Shown: piece by piece, positions 36,593-47,626 of the stretch
Numbering within the stretch: position 1 is the first letter of the stretch
Layout of the letters: the number at the start of each line of letters is the position of its first letter
NCBI RefSeq assembly: GCF_003945595.2
Contig: NW_024104671.1
Span: 300,708 to 364,707, forward strand
Source of the DNA: Pipra filicauda
Taxonomy: Eukaryota > Chordata > Aves > Passeriformes > Pipridae
Reading direction: 5' to 3'
Length of the DNA stretch: 64,000 nt
Position numbers and translations under genes: made by a program
The notes under the pieces: model-generated
Seen by the model: only the letters and a program-made list of their open reading frames with translations
The model's database searches: none
Told to the model about the DNA's origin: nothing

Positions 36593-39500
36593 TGAGGTTA
36601 GAAAATACTGAAAATATTTCAGTTTTGTAAGAAAAAGAATGGTCAATTCATGACCAAGAATGTCATGAATTTCATTGCTACTGAATGAAACTAATATCGT
36701 TATGTACTTTTTTATCCACTGTATGACATTGGATCTGCAAAATGAGATATCACTCTTTCCCTATTTTTCAAATGATTAAAAACCAGTCTTCCATGCCTCC
36801 CAGGAAGTCTTCCAAGAGTTTAACTTTCAGACTGAAGGAAAAAAAGGTGTCAAAAAATGTGATCTACTTAAAAAAAAAAAAAGCTGCCCTTGTATATAGA
36901 TAGAAAACAAATTACTAGAGTTATAGATTCTGATGCCAAAAAGACCATTAGAATCATTATCCTGGCTTTCTGTAAATCACAGGTAAATAACTTTTATTAT
37001 TTTTTCTTTATTGAGTGTAAGTTATTTTTGGTTGAAAAATTGTCCTTTTTTCCACTGTTTGCTTTAATATTTGTTCATTTACTCTCTTAAAATTGTCTGC
37101 ATTATTTTCTCTCTGGATTTGCTTGAACCAGGTTTAGCTTACCTGAAATCTGCAGTTATGTGAGACTAAAAAAGGTTACTTTATCCTCCTGAAGGTAATT
37201 GCATTTTGTAGCAGAATTTGCAAGGAAGCATTAAAGTAATTTTTATTGCTAAGTTTTTCCTGAACTATGACAAAACTATTTTCTAGTATAGACTTTGGAT
37301 CTCTGACAAATTCTGTTAGAAATATCCCGCTTTGTCACTTGTTTTGATTAACAATTCCTTTCTAAGGTCTGTAAGTTAGCTGGTTTTTTCATTAAATGTA
37401 CGGAATTTTTAGTTGAGATGTTATCTTATCAGATATGTTTCTACATCTGCCTTTGTTTAACTGATTTTCTGTCTCTTTAGAGAATTAGGGGTTTTGTAAC
37501 AAATATAAAGTATTTGGCATTAATCACATTCTTAACCTCAACTTTTAACTCTTTATTAGATGAATCCTCTACCATCTTTTCCGTTTATTTTGTCTGTGAC
37601 AAAGTTCACTTAACTGGCCAACAGGATCATCCTGTTACCCCATGTTAAACCAAGCATTTTTCCAACTTTCTGGTATTTCCACTACTAAAAGAAAAAAAAA
37701 AAAAAGAAAAAGAAAGAAGAGGAAATCAGCACTGTCCTCAATACTATTAGAATGCTTAACATTAAGCTGTTTGGACCTAGTAATTTTAAAAGCTTATTCC
37801 TATTAATGCAATTTAACATATTCCCTAATTGCTAAGGGCTGGAAGATACTTCCAGCATAAATTTGATTAGTATTTTTAAGGAAAAGTATCCATGCTTGTT
37901 TATTAACTTTTTAACCACCAAGCACAAACAATGACTTGACAAATCAATGAGAACCTCTTACAACAACACTGGAATTGCCTGTTTGTTTAATAGTCTTGGC
38001 AATTAAACAAGGTGGTATAATCCCAGTTGTTTGGAGCACGAGAAGGTTTGATCTTTGCAAGCTTCCCCATTAGGATTCTGAAAGCTGCGAGAGTGGAGTG
38101 GTGACATCTAAAACTCTGTGTACCTGGCTAGTGATTATTCTTTTATTTATGAGTTCATACCGGAACAGATGTTAATTGACATTTTTTGTTTAATCTTACA
38201 GATGTGCTGAAATTACCTTGAGTGAATATGGAGAGACACGTTATTATCAAAAACAGAAGTCATGTGGAAACGTAGAAGAAACATAGAATCTGGGGCAATA
38301 ATCTGATCAATCTGGGCTCATCACTACAAGAGTTTTTAGGAATTTTGTTCTGTTGCACAAAGGCAAGTGCTTACCTCATTTGAGATCTATTTGCAGGTCT
38401 AGTTCATATCTGCTAGCTCAAGGAAAAAAATGGTAAAAAAATGTGTCTCTATTTTTCAAACACATCTCTTGCTATTTCTACACATACACACTGATAAAGA
38501 AAATAAGTATTCTCCATCTAGAAAAAAATCACTATATCTAGAATGTGAGCTCTTATATGGTCTTCAGTATGTTTCCCGTAGCCTCCCATCAGCACGTAAA
38601 CTCAGAAAACATATACCTTCAAACAGCATTTGAGGTTTATAAAAAAATCATTATTCTAAATATAGCATGTCTATATGCCACTGATTACACCCAGACTGTT
38701 GTAGTTACTGAATGACCTATAGGCTGTTTGGAAGAACACACATGCACACTTGTACACATGCACACAAATATTTATATCTCTATAGTTAAAGATGTTGGAG
38801 GAAGTGGCATATGTCTTCTGAGACCAGGATCTGAAGAGTTAAGTTCTTTTCCTGACCATCTTTGCAAACAGGGGAAAGTTTAGGCCTCAAGCAGTGTCTT
38901 GTATTAAGTTTCTGGGTGGCCACTCATGCAAGTTTTGTCATTTAAAGTCTACAGCATCACTAGGCACCCTGGTGCTTCATAGTCCTCCTTGTTTACTACC
39001 TGACTGCACAGCTTTGGAGCAACATGGCCTACATGTCTACTTGATGCTTGTATTGAGTTTTTTGGAAATGCTTTCAATGTTGCTCCCCAACACAGGTAAT
39101 AAACTTAGATACATATTGTCAGCATCTTACATTTCTTGATGTTTGCAGAGCCATTTATTCCCATATGATTTGTAGCTGCATGAAGCTGTGGGACAGTTAA
39201 ATGCAAAGCTGTGTAGAGAAAGAACAAAATTAGCAGGAAGCAGCACACATTTCACATATCCCACAGTTTACTGATCAAGATTTAGATTCACTGAACTGCC
39301 TGACACACAAATTCCATCTTTATAGCAAGAAAATTCCCAGACAAGTCCAGCTAAACAGATCTACAAGAGAGGTGATGTTGCAAAGTAAATCCAGGATTCC
39401 TGGATTTTTGAAGCAGTTGAGGGAAGAAAATACTCCATCTTGCTGCTTGTATGTTTACCTGTTCTCCAAACAACTTCATATGCCTAGCTTTTGTTAATTT

Positions 39501-39842
39501 TTCAAAAATTTATTTAAAAAAAAAATTACATGCTGTTCATAAGGTCTCTTGACATGAATATTCAGTCTACTCTCTCATTTTTGGGACACAATATTGTGTA
39601 AACTAACACACAAGCACAATCTTCTGGCATGATGACACTAATGCATGTATGTATTACCTGCTAAAAAGTAAAAGCAGAAAAAAAATATTAATACTGAATA
39701 TCAATTGCTAAACTCTTAAAAAGCTTGTGGGTAAAGCAAAACAACATTTACACCTCAGCATTTCTGCCTTCTTACAAAATGGAACTGATGGAACTAAAGA
39801 CAATATTTTGAAGATATGATCCTTCTACTCTGCTTGTAATGT
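36593..39842. other. unannotated AT-rich DNA
   Basis: No gene or repeat family recognised. A-rich runs lie at 36869-36882 and 37687-37714. Confidence 0.55.
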
Positions 39843-39914
39843 TAAAGATTTCATTATGTGTGACTCTCATCATTCATTTAAAGATTTCATTATGTGTGAC
39901 TCTCATCATTCATT
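39843..39914. repeat. 36-bp tandem duplication at RTE 3' junction
   Basis: Two perfect 36-bp units (39843-39878 and 39879-39914), beginning TAAAGATTTCATT and ending CATCATTCATT. Each contains the 12-bp ATGTGTGACTCT that reappears at 43779-43790. The repeat therefore straddles flanking DNA, target-site duplication and the last bases of the RTE element, which points to a duplication made during or after insertion. Confidence 0.9.
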
Positions 39915-39952
39915 TATGGGTACGCTTCGTGAACGAAGATTTGGAGAAGGTT

Positions 39953-42634
39953 CTACACACACTTGCTACAAGCGCATTGGTGGCTAAGAAGCCCAATACG
40001 AGATTAAGTCAGGTTGCAAAAGGCACAGCAGAAAGACTCCTTAGATGGTATATTCTGCAAGACACGATTCTTTCTGCGTTGTCTTTTCTCCTTGAGAGTG
40101 ATCCTGTGTGTGTTCTGAAAGGAAGCAGCAGCGTTATTGATAGTGTGTCTCCAGACCTCCTGATTGGAGGCCAGAGTAGACCAGGTATGATGATTGATAT
40201 GGTCAAGACCAAGATGCTGTTTCAGGGAGTCTTTGAATCTTCTCTTTGGGGCTCCTCTCTTGCAGCAGCCGGTGGCAAGTTCACCATAAAGCAAGATCTT
40301 AGGGAGGCGGTGGTCCTTCATCCTGGAGACGTGGCCTGCCCAACACAGCTGTGTTCTCAGCAACATGGCCTCAATACTTGTGACTGCTGCTTGCTCTAGA
40401 GCAGATGTATTGGTCACATAATCTGACCAGTGGATGTTTAGGATTGTACGGAGACAGTGTTGATGGAAGTGTTCTAGGAGACGCAGGTGGCGGTGGTAGA
40501 TGACGCATGATTTGGATCCATATAAGACAGTAGACAGCACAATGGCTCTGTAAACACTGATCTTTGTACTTTTCTTCAGGTGTTTATTTTGCCAGACTCT
40601 TTTATGGAGTTTTCCGAAGGCACTGTATGCCTTTGCTAACCTGTTTTCTATCTCTCCATCAATCTTACCGTCCGAGGAGATGAGGCTACCTAGGTAATTA
40701 AACTGCTGGACTAATTTGAGCTCTGATTCACCAGTGGTGATATGGGGATGATGGAAGACTTCCTGAGGTGCAGGTTGATAGAGAACTTCTGTCTTCTTTA
40801 AGCTGACTTGCAGCCCAAAGAGCTCAGCAACCTCAGCAAAGCAGGATGCTAAAGGCTGCAGAGCAACTTCTGTGTTGGCAACGAGGGCGGCATCATCAGC
40901 GTAAAGCAGCTCCTGGACAAGGTGATTTAAGGTCTTAGTGTGGGCCTTCAGTCGCCTTAGGTTGAATAGGTTTCCATCAGTACAATATCGAATGTAGATA
41001 CTGTCCTGATCATCGAGGTCTGCCGTGGCCCTTTGGAGCATCATGATGAAAAAGACTGTGAATAGGGTTGGTGCAAGCACGCAGCTTTGTTTCACACCAT
41101 TGGTTATTAGAAAGGGCTCAGAAAGTGCATTGCCATGACTTGGCCGTGCTGATCCTCATGGAGAGAGATGATCATTTTAAGGAACTTGGGGGGACATCTT
41201 AAACGTTCCAAAATCTGCCATAGACCTTTTCTGCTCACAGTATCAAAAGCCTTGGTGAGATCAACAAAGGGTACATAGAGACTTTTTTTCTGTTCCCTAC
41301 ACTTGCAGTTGTCTGAGAACAAATACCATGTCTGTGGTACTCCTGTTGGCTCTGAAACCACACTGACTTTCAGGTAGAATTCCTTCTGCTATAGTGGGTA
41401 TTAGTCTGTTCAAGAGTATTCTTGCCAGGATTTTGCCAGCAATGGAGAGCAGAGTAATACCATGGTAATTTGAGCAATCTGACTTAATTCATTTCTTCTT
41501 ATATGAAGTGATGATGACTGCATCACGAAGGTCTGATGGTAGTTCGCCTAGTTCCCAACAGCGCACAACAAACTTGTGAAATTTAGCATGGAGTGCTTGG
41601 CCCCCATGTTTCCAGACTTCAGATGGAATTCCATCAACCCCAGCTGCCTTGCCAGTTTTCACCTGCTGTATGGCCTTAAGAGTTTCTCCCAAAGTGGAGG
41701 CAATATCCAATTCATTCTTCACCGGTTGTTGTGATGGACTGAATGGCTGAGTCTTGGACTACACGGTTGGTACTGAAAACAGTCTGAAAGCATTCAGACC
41801 ATCGATTCAGAATGGAGGTTTTATCTGTCAGAAGAGTTCAACCATCTGCACTGAATAGAGGGCTTTGGACCTGTATGCTGTTTTCAAGGCCTCATAGAAT
41901 CCTCTGTGATCACCTGTATCTGTGCGTAATTGAGTTTTTTCAACTAGATTGATCCACCACTTGTTCTGGATGTCATGAAGTTTCTGTTGGAGCTTGCTGC
42001 ATGCAAGACAAAAGGTTGCTTTTCTTACACAACAAGATGGCAGTGCAAGGTGTTCTTGGTGAGCAGATCTCTTCTTTCTCAACAGTTCCTGGATCTCTTG
42101 ATTGTTTTCATCAAACCAGTCCTTGTTCTTCTTGGAGGAGAATCCTAAGGATTCTTCAGAGGACTGCAGGATGCTATTTTTAATATGTTGCCAAAGTGTT
42201 TCAGGAGAGGGATCTATGCAATGATCTTCGAGCCCAGTTTGAAGATTTGCCTGGAATCTGTCTCTCACTGTGGCTGATTGGAGATTGTTGACTTGGAGTC
42301 TCCTCCTTGGGATACCGCCCCTTTTGGGTTTGAACTTAAGACTGAAGTTAAGCGCACGAATAGTTAGGGCAGAGTAATGCTCAGGACGTCCACTATCCAC
42401 AGAATCAAGCATGGTTCTGACATTCCAGCATGCAAGAGTCAATTTGGGTACACCTTTGAAGGCAAGTGTATGCTTTGTCTCTTGATCTTTGTGTGACCGC
42501 ATCACAAGATGCCCGTTGGCTGCGGTTAACAAACCAGGTGAAGGGTGGAGATGAGCTTGGGTTAGGCCACCTTTTCTAGGCCCCTCTCTGTGTGAAGCAA
42601 GCAGTGGTCTCCTTGAAAAAGGCTGCTTGGTCAT
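39953..42634 (-). pseudogene. RTE endonuclease-reverse transcriptase, broken
   Basis: The single ORF of the element encodes an endonuclease, a reverse transcriptase and a C-terminal zinc-finger-like motif. The frame opens with Met at 42634. Residues 65-77 (LTLACWNVRTMLD) are the first endonuclease motif. At about residues 92-97 the chain jumps to the KPKRGGIPRRRLQ linker, omitting the rest of the nuclease. The linker frame runs to 41828. RT pieces follow: TGKAAGVDGIPSEVWKHGG (41489-41722), FVDLTKAFDTVS (near 41236-41270, first catalytic Asp), GVKQS-LAPTLF (just left of 41105) and LLYADDAAL with the YADD Asp pair at 40892-40903. The tail has basic KRGAPKRR. The final motif C-x2-C-x12-H-x3-C is present but interrupted by a stop at 40004-40006; the original stop is at 39953-39955. 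Relatives are often annotated craniofacial development protein 2-like. Confidence 0.85.
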
Positions 42635-42639
42635 TCAGG

Positions 42640-43778
42640 ATGCTGCTGAAAGAGACTGTCATCTCCGGGGTCAGTCTCAGGTGACCAAAGTCCTGAACCA
42701 CCTGCATGTAGGGTTGGGTCTGCGGCTTCCAGTGCATCTTATGACCTGCTGTTTCGCTCCTTGCCTGTCACTACAGGGCTTTGCAAATGTGGGTAAAGCC
42801 TGTGCAGTGGATTTTTTAGGTGAGACGCAGCATGTGCAGAACTGGACTCACCCTTTAATCCTAAGGTTCATCTACCAGGGCTGAGCGAGCTTGGACAGTG
42901 GCAGCGAGATCCTCAGGACGTATGTTTAATTAGAGTATCCTTCTCTTGGATGCCTTACAGGGCTAAGCGAGCTCCATCTGCCCGGGTTTAGAAACAGAGT
43001 TGCCCTTCTCCTAGGATGACTGCCAGAAGGCTAGTGAGCCCATCCTGCCCATGGACATATCATGTCTGACCCTTCAGTCTTGACCTGTCTGGCATGGGAG
43101 ACTCTACTGAAGGCATGTACCATCTCCAGCATAGCTCGCAACCGCATAGGGGTACACAGGCTTCTTACCCACTAAAACGGTTAGGGCAAGCCTTTCACTC
43201 CCTACTTTTCTGCCACCTATCTATACTCAATCCCAGGGAAATACCCAGGAACATCCTTTTGTCCTGACTACCCTTTCAGGACACAATAAATGTATCCAAA
43301 ACATTACGATCCTGGGCAGTAGCCACAGGTGAGCCAAAAACAAAATGTTCCAGCCCCCGCACCTACCCGTGGCTCGGGTACTTCCCAAGGCCCCAGCCCA
43401 GCCAAGACCCCCCAACCCCCCAGAAGAACCCACTATCCACCCAGACTTATCCTCCCCCCACCGTGTTACCACAGGTCTTCCCTCGCACTGCTCACCTACA
43501 ACACTCCATACAGGACTGCCCTGCCCGCCCTCCCATCAGTCCGAGGACCCCCACAGGCTGCCCGACACCCCTCCCCTCCCCCAAACTGGACTGGCAAACC
43601 TCTGTGTGCTCTGAAGCTCCCCCTCTCCTCTCCCACGAGGGCTCAGTCCTTGCCGGTGAAGCTCCCCCTCTCCTTTCCCGTGCCCAGGCGGCCGCCCCGC
43701 GCACCTGGGCAGCAGGGCCACGCATCTGTGCGCAGCACGCCCAGGGCTGTGTGCCAACGTGTAGCACACCAGGGACCC
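42640..43778 (-). promoter_or_regulatory. GC-rich 5' region of RTE element
   Basis: Lies between the start of the ORF and the 5' boundary of the insertion. It is the richest in G and C of the whole window, especially 43320-43780. It contains two copies of GAAGCTCCCCCTCTCCT at 43613 and 43658 (plus-strand reading), 45 bases apart. LINEs need a promoter inside their 5' end, and repeated GC-rich boxes at the extreme 5' end would fit one. Promoter function is an inference. Open frames on both strands here (up to 197 codons) are a by-product of the GC-rich composition. Confidence 0.55.
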
Positions 43779-43790
43779 ATGTGTGACTCT
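43779..43790. repeat. target-site duplication, right, of RTE copy 4
   Basis: ATGTGTGACTCT, an exact match to 39892-39903 and 39856-39867. Confidence 0.8.
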
Positions 43791-46700
43791 AGATTTGGCC
43801 AAATCATAGTTGTATTGCTCAAAGGAAACACACTTTTTCTCATTATGTATTTTGAGGTTTATACATTCGTTAAGTTGGAAGGAAAGCTGTTCAAGATAAA
43901 AACCATTTTATTTGTGCCTTAAAAGAGAAAAGCAGCATATAGTCTCTCATTCTTCTCTATCTGGTTGCCTTACTCTGTCCTTCCTTTGGTTCGTTGATGG
44001 GCAATTAATTCTCCAAGACCAAACATTTTTTTAAGAGCCAAACATTCAACAACTCCAAGCAGAAATTTTACTTAAATATTTAAAATATCATTAAACTTGA
44101 CAAGTTTGCAAGAATAAGGCCACCACCAACAGGAGGAAATCTAGTAACAGTTAAAATTATTTACATCTATTATATTTGAGTGAAAGGCAAAATTTGATTA
44201 ATATGCAGTAATTAGAAATACAGCCAACCAGCTAAGGGCACTTTTTCAGATCTGATGCAACATAGCAAAGAGTTCTTGTTAATAAGAAAGTAAGATGCAA
44301 GAACCCATGTCTGTTTTGACCTGTGGAAGATTTCCAGGGCTCCTTCTTCCTCTGTGTTCTGCAGGAAGACAACTTGTTCATAATAATAATAATCATTTAT
44401 TGTGCCAGGTGTAAAGCTCATTTTCATTCCAGAAGTGGAGATTCTTATGTTAAATACTGCCTGATCCTAGGCAAGGAATCTCAGTAATGTTGGCATGTAT
44501 TCAGCCTTCTGGAAATAACATTTTGGCTCCTGGCACTAGGCTGATGTTAAACTAAGATAGACAGACAGAGCTTCATCTCATTCAATGTCCTTGTCTTAAA
44601 TATGCCTGTATTATCCAGAGATTTAAAGGATATGCAATTTGGACTAGGAAAATGTCGACACCATGTGACTAAACAGAAGTGGTTTTATTTGAATTAGAAA
44701 AAGAGAAGAAAGAAAAGTGTGGACTAGCTGAGACACTCACTTTAATTTGATGGAGAAAGCCCATCTATCCACCTGAGGAAATACTCATGGACCACTTAAA
44801 AGGAGAAAGCACAATATGAGAATCTTCCTGACAGCCTGAAACAAAACTGAGAAATTTGGGCTGGGTCACAAGAATAATTTGTGAAGTGTGTAGTCTTCAT
44901 CACTATGTTATGAAAGTATCCTTAGGAATAACAAGAAAAATTCCGGTCTTGGTTGTATTTCACAGAGTTTGATCATCTCCTATTTGAGATGGAGACTGAA
45001 CTAAGAAGCAGTGATGTGCGCGTGCTCCCTCATTGCTCAAAGATAAATATCCAACATCCTTTGCTCTCAGACTTCATTCTCTCTTACCTGGATCCCTGGC
45101 TTTGAAGTTTTTCTTTTAATTCTGCATGACACCTCATATACCAATAGAATAGACTGTTATATGTTTTCCCCTCATTTTGTTTCTCATATCAACAATGAAA
45201 TTAATTTTCATCATTTTGCTGCAAAAGAAATTCCTTAAAAATTAATACCGATTAAATTAATTGCACTGAAAATAACAAATACACCTCTCTACCAGTGGTT
45301 CCTTCAATCCTATGAAAGACAAAAACTATTGTAGAAAAGCGTACTGCCAGTGAAAACTGATCTGAGTCAGAGCTGTGCAGTTTTTAAATGAAAAGAAGTT
45401 ATTGCTGGGCCCTTGAAAAACTTGATCTTAGACCCATAGTAGAGTCTAAGGGAGGTGTGTAAGGGAGTGTTTTATCTTCCTTTTTTTATATTTTTGTTTT
45501 GTATTTGTCAAATATTAAGATTAACATTAATTGCTAATAAGAGGCTGACATTGATTACAATAGCTATGCTGAAGATATCGGATTTTGACTGATAGATTGA
45601 TTGATGATGGATTTTGACCAGGCAGGATCTAACTTTCAGAACGTTTCTGCTCAGCAAGAATCCTTCTACTTCTGTCATATGCTTTTGAGCCATTTACCAT
45701 ACCAAATCCAGAAGGATCTTTCCTTTCAGTAGCCGTCAGCAGTTTCTGAAAGCTTGTCCCATTTTATGTTTCACAGAATAATCACATAAGATATGCCATT
45801 TCTCTAAAACAAAGTCTAGCAGAACATGGCAAATTTTATGCTAGAAAAGTGACAACTTCTTTAAAGATTTAGGTTCCTATTTCTTTGGGACACAATGTAC
45901 TCTTCAGTGTGTATGCTCATGTGCCCTGTCTATATTCACAGAGCAGTTTGAGGCAGAGGCAGAACATTCCTGAGCCAGAACAGGGAACAGAAGAAACCTC
46001 AAATGGACTTCATCTGATACCTGTTCTGAAAAAACTGTGCTTGTTCAAAAGTGTTATGGTTATTAATTAGTACACCTGTTGCAGTGTACTGAAATGGCTT
46101 GGCTCGAAAGCATCATAGTTTGTAGACACATCATCTAATAAAAAGATAAGTTAAAGATCTCAATGCTTCATTGTGCATGTATCTACTAATATTAATATTT
46201 AGCTGATACAGTTTTTCTATCACAACCAATGAAGCTCATGGAAAGTGATTTTTGCAGGTACTTGACCAAGTAACTATTCCTGCTTCATTACCCATAAAGT
46301 ATTATAGGCCACAGTAAAATTCAGATAGTTTTCTTGAGACAGAAAGTTCCAGAAAAGAAATTTATAATATTAAATGCTTTATGATGTAGCAATGGAGCAA
46401 TGGAGTATTTTTCTTGAATATTTTAAATTTTCTTGCTCTGTCTTCATCTGCCTATTGTTTAATTAGGAATAAAATGCTAAAAGTAGGTTTAAGTGGCTAT
46501 AACCTAGGTCCCTGAAGTCCTTCTGGGGTCCTACAATACATGTCCACACAATGTCTTGCACATTTACGGCAAATTAGAGCTATATAGTCAAATAGTGTAG
46601 TTTTAAGGGTGCCACAAACAGCAACTCTTGCTGTACAACCACTCCTTGCATCACTGACGGACATTGTCCATGGCCATGCTCTCACTTGTTGTTTTGCTAG

Positions 46701-46864
46701 GACTCACCTTAATGCTCACTAGCCAAGTTCTGCCTGATTTCTAAAAGAGTAAAGGAATATAATTAAATTAAATTCTAAGCAAAATTGTTCTCATTCTCTT
46801 CTTGGGTTGTACCTTGCTACTTCTGTTTCTGTCATAAAGAATGTTTAAAGACTAGAAAACACGT
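43791..46864. other. unannotated AT-rich DNA
   Basis: No gene or repeat family recognised. A short TAA repeat is at 44382-44394. Confidence 0.55.
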
Positions 46865-47626
46865 CCATCTTATGCCCTGTGCTCTTCAATGTCATAAATA
46901 ATTTGGACGCAGGACAGGAAAGAATACTAAGCAAGTTTGCAGATGAAACAAGACCAGGAGGAGCTCTTGACTACCTCAAAGGCAGGGAAGTCCTGCAGAG
47001 AGACCTCAACAAACTAGAGCACTGGGTATTCACCAACTGTATGAAGTTTAACAAGGGCAAAAGCTGGATTTTGCACCTGGGATGGGGCAAGCCTTGCTCT
47101 GTGTATAGACTGGGAACAAGACTGTGCCAAGGAACCTGGGGGTCCTGGTTCAATATGAGTCAGCAGCCAGGAGCCCTGGCAGCCAGGAGGGCCAACCGTG
47201 TCCTGGGGGGCATCAGGCAAAGCATCGCCAGCTGGTCAAGGGAGGGGAGTATCCTGCTCTGCTCTGCACTGGTGCAGCCTCACCTTGAACATTGTATGCA
47301 GTTTGGGGCACCACAATATAAGAAAGATATTAAGCTATTTTGTGTCAGGAGAGGTCCAGGTTGGATATTTGGAAAAGCTTCTTCACCCAGAGGGTGATTG
47401 AGCACTGGAACAGGCTCCCCAGGGAAGTGGTCACAGTACCAAGCCTGACAGAGTTCAAGAAACATTTGGACAATAGAAGAAACATTTGGACAATACTCTT
47501 GAGCACATGGTGTGACTCTTGGGGATGGTCCTGTGCAGGGCTGAGCTGGACTCGATGCTCTTTGTGAATGCCTTCCGACTCAGCATATTCTATTATTCAG
47601 TGATTCTGTTATTCTGTGATTCTGTG
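46865..47626 (+). mobile_element. CR1 LINE, 5'-truncated, with five octamers
   Basis: The 3' part of CR1. The frame at 46879-47397 carries PCALQ-like VLFNVINNLD, then FADETRPGG where CR1 has FADDTKLGG, so the second catalytic Asp is Glu. Next come LNKLEHWVFTNCMKFNKGKS, VQPHLEH and FGAPQYKKDIKL. At about 47337 it jumps directly to the RLDI-KSFFTQRVIEHWNRLP region, so the LEQVQRR portion (some 200 bases in the copy at 2934) is deleted. A 19-bp tandem repeat (AGAAACATTTGGACAATA) sits near 47458-47496. The tail has five octamer units from 47587 to 47626 (two exact ATTCTGTG). It is inactive. Confidence 0.93.

Larger units (their letters stand above)
39904..43778 (-). mobile_element. RTE-type LINE, end-to-end copy 4 with endonuclease deletion
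   Basis: A 3,875-bp insertion on the minus strand, bounded by ATGTGTGACTCT at 39892-39903 and 43779-43790. In the element's direction it has a GC-rich 5' region (43778 to about 42640), an ORF that opens at 42634, a damaged reverse transcriptase (41722 to about 40400), a basic C-terminal tail and a zinc-finger-like end, then a short 3' end without poly(A). The right edge coincides with an abrupt return from GC-rich to AT-rich host DNA, which supports the boundary. The ORF is broken by frameshifts near 41830 and 41365-41480 and between 41107 and 41095, and by stops. Most of the endonuclease is missing. RTE elements copy themselves by nicking DNA and reverse transcribing at the nick. This copy could only have moved with enzyme from elsewhere if the deletion predates insertion. 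Confidence 0.88.

Noticed and set aside
39839..40399. 186-codon plus-strand frame
   Set aside because: It is the antisense of the RTE C-terminal coding region, and similar antisense frames appear opposite the other copies.
43329..43922. Pro-rich open frame of 197 codons on the plus strand, with overlapping frames on both strands
   Set aside because: It lies in the GC-rich 5' region of the RTE element and runs opposite to it. GC-rich DNA lacks stop codons in several frames, and the residue composition simply mirrors the base composition.
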